A stretch of DNA of 64,000 bases from Halomonas lysinitropha (lineage in GTDB: Bacteria > Pseudomonadota > Gammaproteobacteria > Pseudomonadales > Halomonadaceae): the NCBI RefSeq assembly GCF_902500215.1, contig NZ_CABVOU010000016.1:62001-126000 (forward strand), given 5' to 3'. The notes beneath the pieces are model-generated. The model saw only the letters and a program-made list of their open reading frames with translations. It made no database searches and was not told the origin of the DNA. How positions within the stretch are numbered: position 1 is the stretch's first letter; each line of letters begins with the position of its first letter. This document shows positions 27,289 through 37,577 of this stretch, piece after piece. Position numbers and translations under genes: made by a program.

Positions 27289-28509
27289 TCAGTCGCTGAT
27301 GTGGCTCGTCGTGGAATCAGTCGAGGTGGGCGGAAGTGTCTGCCGGTGGTCTGCTGACAAGGGGCGTCCCGCCAGGCGGCGCACTTCAACGTGGGAGAGC
27401 CATTCGATGTCCCGGGCACGGTCTTCGAGAAGCTGGATCACTGCGTCGCTGTCGAAGGACGACGACTCGTCCAGGCAGATCACCACCGTGACGGCGCCAT
27501 CCAGATAGTGCAGCTCGATCTCACGAATTGCCGGCCAGACGTCCAGCTCTGCCCAGCGCCGTGCCAGGGCATTCTCTACCTCGGGGCGCAGTGGCAGCCC
27601 CGGGAAACGGCTGGGGTCGCCCTCGCCGGCGTCGTCCTCCGGGTCGATATGGAAGGTGAGGTCGGTGAGGGCGGGGAAGGCGTTGCGCAGGCGCCGGCTC
27701 ACCTCGTTGCCGATCTCGTGGCCCTCGGAAACGCTGATCCGCGTCGGCACCACCACGTGCAGGTCGAGCATGGTGTGCCCGGCCGACTGGCGGGTTCGCA
27801 GGTCATGTATGCCCCGGACGCCGGACACGCTCAACGCTACCTGGCGCATTTCCTCCTGAGTGGCCACGGGCAGGGCCGTGTCAACCAGCTCACGGCTCGC
27901 GTCCCACAGCAGGTCCCAGCCTACCTTGCCGACCATCAGGCCGACGACCACCGCCGCCACGGTATCGATCCAGGTGGCACCGAACTGGCTGCCCACCAGG
28001 GCCACCATGACCACGCCAGTGGAGAGCACGTCGCTGCGGTGGTGCCAGGCGTTGGCCTCCAGCATCTGCGAGCCGATGCGTCGTGCCACTCGGCGTGTAA
28101 GGTGGAAGAGCCACTCCTTGGCCAGTAGCGCCAGGGCCGTCAACAGGATCGCCCAGACGCCGGGCGGCGGAATCTCGGCGGAGGAGAGCAGGCGCTCAAG
28201 GCTCGACCAGGCGATACCGCCGGCCACGAAGATCAGCACGCTGCCCAGGAACAGGGTGGCCAGGGTCTCGATGCGGCCGTGGCCATAGTGGTGGTCGTGG
28301 TCGGGCCCCTGGTGGCCATAGTGAGACGCGGCGAGCACGAAGCAGTCGGTCACCAGGTCGGAAAAGGAGTGTATGCCGTCGGCCACCAGAGCGGCGGAGC
28401 CGACGAGCCAGCCGACGATGATCTTGGCCACGCCGAGCAGGGTGTTGACCGCCACCGACAGCATGGTGACGCGCCGAGTGGCCTGATGCTTCTTGGGGTT
28501 GCTCTGCAT
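27289..28509 (-). CDS. Cation diffusion facilitator with extended C-terminus
   Basis: A proton-driven divalent metal exporter (Zn, Fe, Mn or Co are all possible). The 406-aa protein has about six membrane helices. Metal-site motifs are ADGIHSFSDLVTD on helix 2 (HxxxD near residues 47-51) and NAWHHRSDVLS on helix 5, with the His-rich loop DHDHHYGHGR between helices 2 and 3. A normal cytoplasmic domain (VRGIHDLRTRQSAGH) is followed by about 100 extra residues absent from FieF-type proteins of roughly 300 aa. The ATG at 28509 gives MQSNPKKHQATRR; the open frame beyond it runs into tmRNA and is not coding. Confidence 0.88.
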   Translation of the reverse strand: MQSNPKKHQATRRVTMLSVAVNTLLGVAKIIVGWLVGSAALVADGIHSFSDLVTDCFVLAASHYGHQGPDHDHHYGHGRIETLATLFLGSVLIFVAGGIAWSSLERLLSSAEIPPPGVWAILLTALALLAKEWLFHLTRRVARRIGSQMLEANAWHHRSDVLSTGVVMVALVGSQFGATWIDTVAAVVVGLMVGKVGWDLLWDASRELVDTALPVATQEEMRQVALSVSGVRGIHDLRTRQSAGHTMLDLHVVVPTRISVSEGHEIGNEVSRRLRNAFPALTDLTFHIDPEDDAGEGDPSRFPGLPLRPEVENALARRWAELDVWPAIREIELHYLDGAVTVVICLDESSSFDSDAVIQLLEDRARDIEWLSHVEVRRLAGRPLSADHRQTLPPTSTDSTTSHISD

Positions 28510-28720
28510 GGTCGTTTCTCGGGACGTTCCCCTGAACAGGCCGCCGGATGGTGGATAGGCTAAATGGTACCGAAGAGGTACAGATTCGCACAAGGTGTCG
28601 GCGTGAAGGGCTCTCCCCCCTTCTCCCTGGCGCTTCTGCGATGGGGATGGAACCCGTCCCCGGCCTTGCGCCATGGCAGCTGCCGCTCTCACCCTGGGTA
28701 GGACTTTGCGAGATACAACG

Positions 28721-28742
28721 AAAAAAGCACCCGTAGGTGCTT
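28721..28742 (-). terminator. Terminator of tmRNA
   Basis: A 7-bp stem (AAGCACC and GGTGCTT, loop of 4) lies 17 bp past the tmRNA 3' end, followed on the leftward strand by a T-run read through the A-tract at 28721-28726. Confidence 0.85.
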
Positions 28743-28758
28743 GATTCGTCGACTTGAT

Positions 28759-29139
28759 TGGTGGAGGCGGCGGGAATTGAACCCGCGTCCGCCGGCACTC
28801 ACCCTTTGGCTCTACATGCTTAGTTTCGTCTTTTGATTTAACGCGGCTGGCTCCGACGAGCAGGATCCAGTCACGCGATTCCTCGTAAGGTTTAGCAATC
28901 GGCGAGAGGACACCACCGATCGCGATCCCATCAGTCTTCGCTCGTATCCCCTCCGTGATGAATGGGCACATCACTTCGGGGCCGGGCTAGAAGCTAGCGG
29001 CGTTTAAGCTGCCAGCGCGCCCTGAGCGTAGTTGTCGTCGTTTGCGACTATTGAATCGTGATGTTGTATTTACGAGATACATCACGCTCTCGGCATGCAC
29101 CTCAGGGATTGTCACCGGCGTCGAAACCGTGTCGCCCCC
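28759..29139 (-). ncRNA. ssrA: tmRNA (ssrA)
   Basis: A 381-nt transfer-messenger RNA that rescues stalled ribosomes with SmpB. The 5' end GGGGGCG pairs with CGCCTCC at the 3' end, followed by ACCA. The T-arm GGTTCAATTCC-type sequence is present near the 3' end. The tag frame (29045 down to 29004) begins with a GCA resume codon and encodes ANDDNYAQGALAA then TAA. The tag keeps the -ALAA degron but is three residues longer than the E. coli ANDENYALAA. smpB lies 40 bp upstream on the same strand. Confidence 0.97.
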
Positions 29140-29179
29140 GTAACGCGCATCCTAACAGGATGTGCAGTTCTGTGACACC

Positions 29180-29671
29180 TCACCCCTTGATTTGTTCCCG
29201 CATGATACGGCCCTTCTGGCGCTGCCAGTCGCGGTCCTTCTCGGTGGCCCGCTTGTCGTGCAGCTTCTTGCCGGTCACCAGGGCCAGTTCGCACTTCACC
29301 CGGTTGTTCTTCCAGTAGAGCTTGATCGGCACACAGGTATGGCCCTTCTCCTGGGTGCGCGAGAAGATCTTGGCGATCTCCTTGCGATGCAGCAGCAGCT
29401 TGCGGGTGCGCGTGGGGTCCGCCACCTCGTGGGTGCTGGCAGTATTGAGGGGCATGATGTGACTGCCCAGCAGCCAGGCCTCACCGTTCTTGACCAGGAT
29501 ATAGGTGTCGGTGAGCTGCGCCTTGCCGGCCCGCAGGCTCTTCACTTCCCAGCCGGCCAGCACCAGGCCGGCTTCGAAGGTCTCGTCGATGTGGTACTCG
29601 AAGCGGGCCTTCTTGTTCTGGGCGATGACGTTGTTGCCGGGCCCCTTGCTCTTGCCTTTCTTGTTGGCCAT
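29180..29671 (-). CDS. smpB: SsrA-binding protein SmpB
   Basis: Binds the tRNA-like end of tmRNA and mimics the codon-anticodon stem in trans-translation. At 163 aa its landmarks are [38 protein letters not shown], and the basic C-terminal tail [16 protein letters not shown] that inserts into the mRNA channel. The start is the ATG at 29671 behind GAGG. It is directly upstream of ssrA, its functional partner, and divergent from ratA, an order common in gammaproteobacteria. Confidence 0.97.
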   Translation of the reverse strand: MANKKGKSKGPGNNVIAQNKKARFEYHIDETFEAGLVLAGWEVKSLRAGKAQLTDTYILVKNGEAWLLGSHIMPLNTASTHEVADPTRTRKLLLHRKEIAKIFSRTQEKGHTCVPIKLYWKNNRVKCELALVTGKKLHDKRATEKDRDWQRQKGRIMREQIKG

Positions 29672-29799
29672 GAAACCTCGTGTCCTGTATCTGCCGGTGG
29701 CGCTGCCCCTTCGATGTGGGGGGAAGCGTGGTACCATTCAAGGCCTGAAATAACCGCTCATGATACGCCCTGGGCACTGTGAAGTCAGTGGAGAGCTCA

Positions 29800-30234
29800 A
29801 TGCCAACGGTCAATCGGTCCGCCATGGTGCGGCACACCCCCAAGGACATGTTCGACCTGGTCAACGACTTCGAGCGCTACCCGGAGTTCCTGCCAGGGTG
29901 CCGGCGCGCGCGTCTGCTCGAGCGCGATGAATCGCACCTGATTGGCGAGATGACGCTGGGGCGGGCCGGGATCGAGCAGAGCTTCACCACCCGCAACGAT
30001 CTGATCGAGCCCGAGCGCATCGAGATGTCGCTGGTCAGCGGCCCCTTCAAGCGTCTGCGGGGGCGCTGGCTGTTCCTGCCCATGGGCGAGCGGTCCTGCA
30101 AGGTGAGCCTCGAACTGGAGTTCGAGTTCGCCAACCGCCTGCTGGGCATGGCCTTCGGCAAGCTCTTCCAGCAGGTGGCCGGCCAGCTGGTGGATTCCTT
30201 TACCCGCCGCGCGAACGACCTCTATGGCTCCTAG
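29800..30234 (+). CDS. ratA: RatA/COQ10-like START-domain protein
   Basis: A START/polyketide cyclase-fold protein of 144 aa. In E. coli, RatA was reported to bind 50S subunits and block association; homology to Coq10 also suggests ubiquinone binding, so the physiological role is open. Visible are MPTVNRSAMV, DMFDLVNDFERYPEFLPGC and FGKLFQQVAGQLVDSFTRRA, the conserved helix. The ATG at 29800 with GGAG was preferred to an upstream in-frame GTG. It overlaps rnfH by 11 nt and is divergent from smpB. Confidence 0.92.
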   Translation: MPTVNRSAMVRHTPKDMFDLVNDFERYPEFLPGCRRARLLERDESHLIGEMTLGRAGIEQSFTTRNDLIEPERIEMSLVSGPFKRLRGRWLFLPMGERSCKVSLELEFEFANRLLGMAFGKLFQQVAGQLVDSFTRRANDLYGS

Positions 30235-30538
30235 TGCGCCCGCCATGCTCGACGTGGAAGTGGCCTTCGCCCTGCCTGATCGTCAGCGCATTATCTCGCT
30301 TTCGGTGCCCCAGGGCACCACGGCACGCCAGGCGGTAACGATGGCGGGGCTGGAGGCGGCGTTTCCCGAATTGCCCCCGGCGACCTTTGGGCAAGCCGAT
30401 CTGGGCATCTTCGGCAAGCGGCTGGGCGACCCGGAAACGGTGCGGCTGCGCCACGGGGACCGGGTCGAGGTGTATCGACCCCTGCAGATCGATCCCAAGG
30501 CGGCGCGCAGCGAGCGGGCCGGTCGCGAGAAACGCTGA
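30224..30538 (+). CDS. rnfH: RnfH family ubiquitin-like protein
   Basis: A small 104-aa beta-grasp protein (UPF0125) of unknown function, conserved next to ratA. Landmarks are VEVAFALPDRQRIISLSVPQG, LGIFGKRL and the C-terminal DRVEVYRPLQIDPKAARSERA. The first ATG (30224) lies inside ratA; a second ATG (30245) just past the ratA stop would also give a full domain. The stop codon is part of a terminator stem. Confidence 0.88.
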   Translation: MAPSAPAMLDVEVAFALPDRQRIISLSVPQGTTARQAVTMAGLEAAFPELPPATFGQADLGIFGKRLGDPETVRLRHGDRVEVYRPLQIDPKAARSERAGREKR

Positions 30539-30567
30539 CGCCCCGACCAGCGAAAGCCGGGGCGTCA
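30536..30567. terminator. Bidirectional terminator between rnfH and bamE
   Basis: A perfect 10-bp stem (TGACGCCCCG, 30536-30545; CGGGGCGTCA, 30558-30567) that includes the rnfH stop codon, between convergent genes. Confidence 0.7.
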
Positions 30568-30590
30568 GCAAGGAACCTCGTCGGGCTATC

Positions 30591-31019
30591 TCAGGGGCGG
30601 TCTGGAGTGACGTTGTCGATGGGAGATTCCCGCTCGTCTGACGTGCCCTCGACGCTGGGGCCGACACCCTGGTCATCGGGCAAGCGGATGTCGCCCGAGA
30701 TATCGCCCTCGCTATCGATGCCGGCCAGCCGGTCTCCCTGGAAGGTCAAGGTGATGCGGCGTTGCTCCACGTCACCATAGGCCTTGTCGAGGCGATAGAC
30801 ATAGTCCCACTCGTTGGCGTCAAAGGGCGCTTCGAGCAAGGGGCTACCCATCAAGTTGACGACCTGCTGACGGCTCATGCCCGGCTGCAGCTGTTCGACC
30901 ATGCCCTTGTTCACCAGGTTGCCCTGGGGCAGGTCGCGCTTGTACACGCTGAAGTAGTTGCAACCGCTGATCATCAGCAGAGCGACGGAAAGGGTGACGA
31001 TTCTTGTCAGCTTTTGCAT
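30591..31019 (-). CDS. bamE: Outer-membrane assembly lipoprotein BamE (OmlA/SmpA)
   Basis: A lipoprotein of the BAM complex that inserts beta-barrel proteins. The 142-aa protein has a signal peptide with lipobox MISGC (Cys20), then NYFSVYKRDLPQGNLV, the family signature, and the SmpA/OmlA fold with QPGMSRQQVVNLMGSP. The acidic C-terminal tail is longer than in E. coli. The start is the ATG at 31019. It is divergent from fur across 72 bp, the omlA-fur arrangement known from pseudomonads. Confidence 0.94.
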   Translation of the reverse strand: MQKLTRIVTLSVALLMISGCNYFSVYKRDLPQGNLVNKGMVEQLQPGMSRQQVVNLMGSPLLEAPFDANEWDYVYRLDKAYGDVEQRRITLTFQGDRLAGIDSEGDISGDIRLPDDQGVGPSVEGTSDERESPIDNVTPDRP

Positions 31020-31091
31020 TTGCGCCTGTTCTTCACTATCGTGGTTTCGGTCGATCATAACCGACCCTACCCGATACTGCGAAGAGCGACC

Positions 31092-31538
31092 ATGGCCGAC
31101 CAGAACCATGAACTGCGCAAGGCCGGTCTCAAAGTGACCCTGCCGCGCGTCAAGATCCTGCAGATCCTCGAGAATGCCTCCGAGCAGCACCACCTGAGTG
31201 CCGAGGATGTTTACAAGACCTTACTGGATGCAGGGGAGGACGTTGGCCTGGCCACCGTCTATCGCGTGCTGACCCAGTTCGAGTCCGCTGGCCTGGTGAT
31301 CCGGCACAATTTCGATGGCGGTCATGCCGTCTTCGAGCTCTCCCAGGAGGAGCACCACGATCATATGGTGTGCCTGGAGAGTGGCGAGATCATCGAATTC
31401 TTCGACGAGACCATCGAGCGTCGCCAGCAGGAGATCGCCGAGGAACATGGCTTCGAACTGGTGGATCACGCCCTGGTGCTCTACGTCAGGCCTCTGGGTT
31501 CCCGGGCGACGCGCCAGGAGGGCATCCAGAAGAAGTGA
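31092..31538 (+). CDS. fur: Ferric uptake regulator Fur
   Basis: An iron-responsive repressor of 148 aa. The N-terminal winged helix is seen in LRKAGLKVTLPRVKILQIL and LATVYRVLTQFESAGL. The metal and dimer region has EEHHDHMVCLESGEIIEF and HGFELVDHALVLYV. Only one Cys (in MVCLESGE) is present; the paired CxxC motifs of E. coli Fur are absent, as in Pseudomonas Fur. The ATG at 31092 follows GAAGAG. It is divergent from bamE and separated from recN by a strong hairpin. Confidence 0.96.
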   Translation: MADQNHELRKAGLKVTLPRVKILQILENASEQHHLSAEDVYKTLLDAGEDVGLATVYRVLTQFESAGLVIRHNFDGGHAVFELSQEEHHDHMVCLESGEIIEFFDETIERRQQEIAEEHGFELVDHALVLYVRPLGSRATRQEGIQKK

Positions 31539-31568
31539 CCTCGCCCCGCTGAACCCGGCAGGCAGATG

Positions 31569-31602
31569 AGCGCGGCCCCGATCTCAGGAGGGGGGCCGCG
31601 CT
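31569..31602. terminator. Bidirectional terminator between fur and recN
   Basis: A perfect 11-bp stem (AGCGCGGCCCC, 31569-31579; GGGGCCGCGCT, 31592-31602) between convergent genes. There is no strong T-run. Confidence 0.6.
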
Positions 31603-31658
31603 GCGTTAGGTCTAACGTTATGACTTGGCGTCAGAACGGGGCAAGCGGTGTGGCGTGC

Positions 31659-33332
31659 TCAGTGGTGGGCACGCTGGCTGGCATCGAGCATTTCCCGGGC
31701 ATGGGCCAGGGTGCGGTCGGAGAGATTCACCCCGCCCAGCATGCGAGCCAGCTCACCGACTCGGCCCGCCTCGTCGAGCAGCGCCATGCGGGTCAAGGTG
31801 GAGGCCTCGTCGGCCTGCTTCTCGATATGCAGGTGATGGTTCGCCTGGGCCGCCACCTGGGGCAGGTGAGTGACGGTCATCACCTGGCCGTTGTCGCCGA
31901 GCCGTCGCAGCAGCTGGCCGACGATCTCGGCGGTAGCGCCGGAGACGCCCACGTCGACCTCGTCGAACACGAGGCTTGCGATGGTGGAGTTCTCGGCAGC
32001 CACCACCTGAATCGCCAGACTGATGCGCGAGAGCTCGCCACCGGAGGCCACCTTGGCCAGTGGCCGCGCCGGTTGACCGAGGTTGGCGCTGATCAGCATG
32101 CGCGCGATCTCGAGCCCTTCGACGGCCGGGGCCTCGCGGGCCTGGAGCTCGACCTCGAAGGTCGCCTTGTCCATGGCCAGGAAGGCCAGCTGCTCCTGCA
32201 CGGCCTGGCCGAAACGGCGGGCGGCCTGCCGGCGGGCTCGGGAAATCTCGGTGGCCTGTTCGTGCCAGCGGCGCTTCAGCTCTTCTGCCTCGGCGGCCAG
32301 TGCCTCCAGGTCACCGTCGCCACCCTCGAGGCCCTCGAGTTCATCGGCGAGCCGCCGATGCAGGGCGAGGAGCTCCTCCGGCAACACATGATGCTTGCGA
32401 GCGATGCGATGCACTTCGCCCAGGCGCCCTTCTACCCAGGCGAGCCGCTCCGGGTCCAGCTCGACGCTGCCGGCGAAGTGGCCGAGTTCGCGGCTGGCCT
32501 CCTCGACCTGGATGCGCGCATCGCCGAGCATGCTGAGGGTGTCGGCCAGGCTGCCGCGCTCGCTGCCCGGCAGCGCCGAGAGGTGCTGGATCGCCTGGTT
32601 GAGCAGCGACAGGGCGCCGCCTTCGTCGCCATCGCAGCAGTCGGCGGCGAACTGGGTCTCGCGCAGACGCTCCTCGGCGTGGGCCAGCTCCTCCTGCTCC
32701 TCCTCGAGCCCCTTGAGTTCGTCCTCGGCCAGCGCCAGCTGGTCGAGCTCCTCGACCTGGTAACGCAGCAGCTGGCGTCGGGCGCGGATCTCGTCGCCAT
32801 CCTCGGCCAGCCGCTCCAGGCGGCGCCGGGTCGTCTGCCAATCGCGGAACGCCTGGCGCATCTCGGCCACCTGCTCGCGGTGGCCGGCAAAGTCATCGAG
32901 CAGGCGCAGATGGGTCTCTTCATGCAGCAGTGCCTGGTGGGCATGTTGGCCATGAATCTCGATGAGGTGTTCGCCCAGGGCGCGCAGGTCGGCCACCGTG
33001 GCCGGCTGGCCATTGATCCAGGCCTTGGAGCGTCCGCCCCGGGTGACCACTCGGCGCAGCAGGCAGTCGTCCGTGGCTAGCTCACGGGACTCGAGCCAGG
33101 CGCGGGCTTCGGGCAGCGCCTGGAGATCGAAGCGGGCGCTGAGGTCGGCGCGTTCGCGGTCGTGGCGAACACTGGCGCTGTCGGCGCGCTCGCCCAGGCA
33201 GAGCCCCAGGGCGCCCAGCAGGATGGACTTGCCGGCCCCGGTCTCGCCGGTGATGGCGGTCATGCCGGCACCAATCTCCAGCTCGAGATGGTCGACGATG
33301 GCGAAGTCGCGAATGGCAAGCTCTGTCAGCAT
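31659..33332 (-). CDS. recN: DNA repair protein RecN
   Basis: An SMC-like ATPase of 557 aa recruited to double-strand breaks. Walker A is GETGAGKS (29-36), then a long coiled coil (about 150-370) rich in Glu, Leu and Arg, and the C-terminal ABC signature ASGGELSRISLAIQ with Walker B SLVFDEVDVGVSG. The start is at the ATG at 33332. Two LexA boxes lie 40-80 bp upstream, fitting its known strong SOS induction. Confidence 0.97.
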   Translation of the reverse strand: MLTELAIRDFAIVDHLELEIGAGMTAITGETGAGKSILLGALGLCLGERADSASVRHDRERADLSARFDLQALPEARAWLESRELATDDCLLRRVVTRGGRSKAWINGQPATVADLRALGEHLIEIHGQHAHQALLHEETHLRLLDDFAGHREQVAEMRQAFRDWQTTRRRLERLAEDGDEIRARRQLLRYQVEELDQLALAEDELKGLEEEQEELAHAEERLRETQFAADCCDGDEGGALSLLNQAIQHLSALPGSERGSLADTLSMLGDARIQVEEASRELGHFAGSVELDPERLAWVEGRLGEVHRIARKHHVLPEELLALHRRLADELEGLEGGDGDLEALAAEAEELKRRWHEQATEISRARRQAARRFGQAVQEQLAFLAMDKATFEVELQAREAPAVEGLEIARMLISANLGQPARPLAKVASGGELSRISLAIQVVAAENSTIASLVFDEVDVGVSGATAEIVGQLLRRLGDNGQVMTVTHLPQVAAQANHHLHIEKQADEASTLTRMALLDEAGRVGELARMLGGVNLSDRTLAHAREMLDASQRAHH

Positions 33333-33374
33333 GGTGCCTCCCGGGGTCTGTCTGGGGCCAGTGTTCCAGTGCCA

Positions 33375-33390
33375 CTGTGTATCTATACAC
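33375..33390. promoter_or_regulatory. LexA box 1 of recN
   Basis: CTGTGTATCTATACAC agrees with the CTGT-N8-ACAG SOS consensus except for the last base; 43 bp upstream of recN. Confidence 0.8.
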
Positions 33391-33393
33391 GTA

Positions 33394-33409
33394 TTGTTCT
33401 TTTATACAG
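33394..33409. promoter_or_regulatory. LexA box 2 of recN
   Basis: TTGTTCTTTTATACAG agrees with the SOS consensus except for the first base and lies 3 bp from box 1. Paired boxes before recN are also known in E. coli. Confidence 0.75.
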
Positions 33410-33459
33410 TAGCCAAGGTGCGCCCACAATGCACGTCCGGCGTCGTCTCTCGGTGATGC

Positions 33460-33487
33460 CTTGAGTTCGCCACGGGCAGCCCCATAT
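33460..33487 (+). promoter_or_regulatory. Sigma-32 heat-shock promoter of grpE
   Basis: CTTGAG, a 14-bp spacer and CCCCATAT fit the RpoH consensus (CTTGAA-N13-15-CCCCATNT) with one mismatch, 82 bp before grpE. Confidence 0.85.
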
Positions 33488-33569
33488 ACCTCGCAGATAC
33501 GCACACACGCCATCATTCACGCCTTGCCAGCGGCGCCTGGCCGCTGATTGCCATTTTCAGGAGATTCAC

Positions 33570-34211
33570 ATGGCCAAAGAGCCTCAGACGCCACAGCAAG
33601 ACGAAATCGATCGCGAGCTGGCTCGCGACGCGCAGGAAGCCGAGCCGCAGGCCGAGCCCGAGACCCTGGAGGGTGAGCTGGAGGACGCCATCGAGGGCGC
33701 CGAACAGGCCGCCACCGAGGCCCAGGCCTCGGACAATCCCGAGGCCGAGATGCTGGCCGCCCGGGTCGAGGAGCTGGAGCAGAGTGTCGCTGATGCCAAG
33801 GAGCAGCAGCTGCGCACTGCGGCCGAGGCCCAGAACGTGCGTCGCCGGGCCGAGCAGGAGGCCGAGAAGGCGCGCAAGTTCGCCCTCGAGAAGTTCGTCA
33901 AGGAGCTGCTGCCGGTGGTCGACAGCCTGGAGAAGGCGCTGGAGGCCATGCAGGACGGCGCTTCCGAGGCGCACCGCGAGGGCGTCTCCATGACCCTCAA
34001 GATGCAGCACGACGTGCTGGCCAAGTTCGGCGTCGAGGTGGTAGACCCCCACGGCGAGCCCTTCGACCCGCAGTACCACGAGGCCATGGCCATGGTGCCC
34101 AACCCCGAGATGGAGCCCAACACCGTCATGGAGGTGATGCAGAAGGGCTACCTGCTCAATGGACGCCTGGTGCGCCCGGCCATGGTGGTGGTCAGCCAGG
34201 CCGCCGACTGA
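33570..34211 (+). CDS. grpE: Nucleotide exchange factor GrpE
   Basis: A DnaK co-chaperone that releases ADP. The 213-aa protein has a long acidic, Glu/Ala-rich N-terminal region (1-70), a coiled coil (about 65-115) containing [13 protein letters not shown], and the beta-wing [20 protein letters not shown] with [20 protein letters not shown] at the C-terminus. The ATG follows CAGGAGATTCAC. First gene of the grpE-dnaK-dnaJ heat-shock group, behind its own sigma-32 promoter. Confidence 0.97.
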   Translation: MAKEPQTPQQDEIDRELARDAQEAEPQAEPETLEGELEDAIEGAEQAATEAQASDNPEAEMLAARVEELEQSVADAKEQQLRTAAEAQNVRRRAEQEAEKARKFALEKFVKELLPVVDSLEKALEAMQDGASEAHREGVSMTLKMQHDVLAKFGVEVVDPHGEPFDPQYHEAMAMVPNPEMEPNTVMEVMQKGYLLNGRLVRPAMVVVSQAAD

Positions 34212-34241
34212 GGCCGAGCCATACAAAAGCGGGCCTCGGGT

Positions 34242-34269
34242 CTTGAAAAGGTCTCGAGGGCCCCCAGAT
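34242..34269 (+). promoter_or_regulatory. Sigma-32 heat-shock promoter of dnaK
   Basis: A perfect -35 CTTGAA, 14-bp spacer and -10 CCCCAGAT lie 64 bp before dnaK in the grpE-dnaK gap, giving dnaK-dnaJ its own RpoH start. Confidence 0.85.
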
Positions 34270-34332
34270 AGACGGCAACCCCGCGGTGAAAGCCGCAGAC
34301 AATGAATTCAACTGTAATTTCGAGGATTTCCT

Positions 34333-36261
<1,929 letters not shown>

Positions 36262-36288
36262 ACCACGACATCTGAAACACGGATGACG

Positions 36289-36317
36289 CCAGCGCGGGGG
36301 CCTGACTCCCGCGTTGG
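36289..36317 (+). terminator. Imperfect hairpin between dnaK and dnaJ
   Basis: A 10-bp stem with one G-T pair (36289-36298 with 36308-36317), lacking a strong T-run. Probably a partial terminator or mRNA-processing hairpin that lowers dnaJ relative to dnaK. Confidence 0.5.
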
Positions 36318-36353
36318 TGTTTCCGCAGAGTCCCTACGGAGGCGGACAGACTC

Positions 36354-37502
36354 ATGTCCAAGCGTGATTACTACGAAGTACTGGGCGTCGAGCGCGGGGC
36401 CGACCAGAAGGACATCAAGAAGGCCTACCGACGCCTCGCCCAGAAATTCCATCCGGACCGCAATCCGGATGATGGCAGCGCAGCGGAGAAATTCCGCGAA
36501 GTCTCGGAGGCCTACGAGGTCCTGAGCGACAGCGAGAAGCGCGCTGCCTACGACCAGTTCGGCCATGCCGGGGTTGACGAACAAGCCGGTGGCGGCGGCG
36601 GTGGTTTCGGCGGTGCCGGGGCCGGCGGCTTCAGCGATATCTTCGGCGATGTGTTCGGCGATATCTTCGGCGGGGGTGGCGGACGCCGTCATCCCAATGC
36701 CCCGGCCCGTGGCTCGGACCTGCGCTACAACCTCGAGCTCGACCTCGAGGACGCCGTGGCCGGCACCAGTGTGGATATCCGCGTGCCGCGCCACGTCGAG
36801 TGCGAGCGCTGTGACGGCAATGGGGCCGAGCCGGGCTCCTCGAAGGATACCTGCCCGACCTGTAATGGCATAGGTCAGGTGCGCATGCAGCAGGGCTTCT
36901 TCGCCGTGCAGCAGACCTGCCCGACCTGCCACGGTAGCGGCCAGCACATCAAGGTGCCGTGTCACAAGTGCAACGGCGAGGGCCGGGTACGCGAGACCCG
37001 CACCCTCTCGGTGAAGATTCCGGCCGGTGTGGACACCGGTGATCGCATTCGCCTCAACGGCGAGGGCGAGGCCGGCATCAACGGTGGCCCGCCCGGGGAT
37101 CTCTACGTCCAGGCGGCGATCAAGCCCCACCCCATCTTCCAGCGCGACGGTCGCCACCTGCAGTGCGAGGTGCCGATCAACTTCGTCGACGCCGCCCTGG
37201 GTGGCGAGCTCGAGGTGCCGACGCTGGATGGACGGGTCAAGCTCAAGATCCCGCCCGAGACCCAGACCGGCAAGGTCTTCCGTCTCAAGGGCAAGGGCAT
37301 CAAGCCAGTGCGTGGCGGCCCGCCGGGCGACCTGCTGTGCAAGGTCGTGATCGAGACACCGGTGAAGCTCAGCGAAGAGCAGAAGGAGCTGCTGCGCAAG
37401 TTCCAGGACAGCCTGGGCGGCAGCAGCGGCCATCACCACTCGCCGAAGAAGTCGAATTTCTTCGATGGCGTGAAGAAGTTCTTCGAGGACATGAAGCCGT
37501 AA
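36354..37502 (+). CDS. dnaJ: Chaperone DnaJ (Hsp40)
   Basis: A DnaK co-chaperone of 382 aa. The J domain (1-70) has the HPD triad in [10 protein letters not shown] Gly/Phe-rich linker follows (about 75-110, [18 protein letters not shown]). The zinc region has four CxxCxGxG repeats: [24 protein letters not shown] and CHKCNGEG. The C-terminal peptide-binding domain ends with a His/Ser/Lys tail. It is a class A DnaJ with everything intact, followed by a very long terminator stem. Confidence 0.98.
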   Translation: MSKRDYYEVLGVERGADQKDIKKAYRRLAQKFHPDRNPDDGSAAEKFREVSEAYEVLSDSEKRAAYDQFGHAGVDEQAGGGGGGFGGAGAGGFSDIFGDVFGDIFGGGGGRRHPNAPARGSDLRYNLELDLEDAVAGTSVDIRVPRHVECERCDGNGAEPGSSKDTCPTCNGIGQVRMQQGFFAVQQTCPTCHGSGQHIKVPCHKCNGEGRVRETRTLSVKIPAGVDTGDRIRLNGEGEAGINGGPPGDLYVQAAIKPHPIFQRDGRHLQCEVPINFVDAALGGELEVPTLDGRVKLKIPPETQTGKVFRLKGKGIKPVRGGPPGDLLCKVVIETPVKLSEEQKELLRKFQDSLGGSSGHHHSPKKSNFFDGVKKFFEDMKP

Positions 37503-37521
37503 GGCGAGTCCCCACGGAGAC

Positions 37522-37561
37522 TGACAGGGCCCCGGCATCGCATGATGCCGGGGCCCTGTCA
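37522..37561. terminator. Long bidirectional terminator after dnaJ
   Basis: A perfect 18-bp stem (37522-37539 with 37544-37561) and a 4-nt loop GCAT between dnaJ and the convergent HNH gene. Confidence 0.75.
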
Positions 37562-37577
37562 TGTCTGATCCGTGACG

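Noticed and set aside
28510..28758. N-terminal extension of the CDF transporter
   Set aside because: The frame is open far upstream but runs through the tmRNA terminator and gene; the ATG at 28509 gives a normal CDF start.
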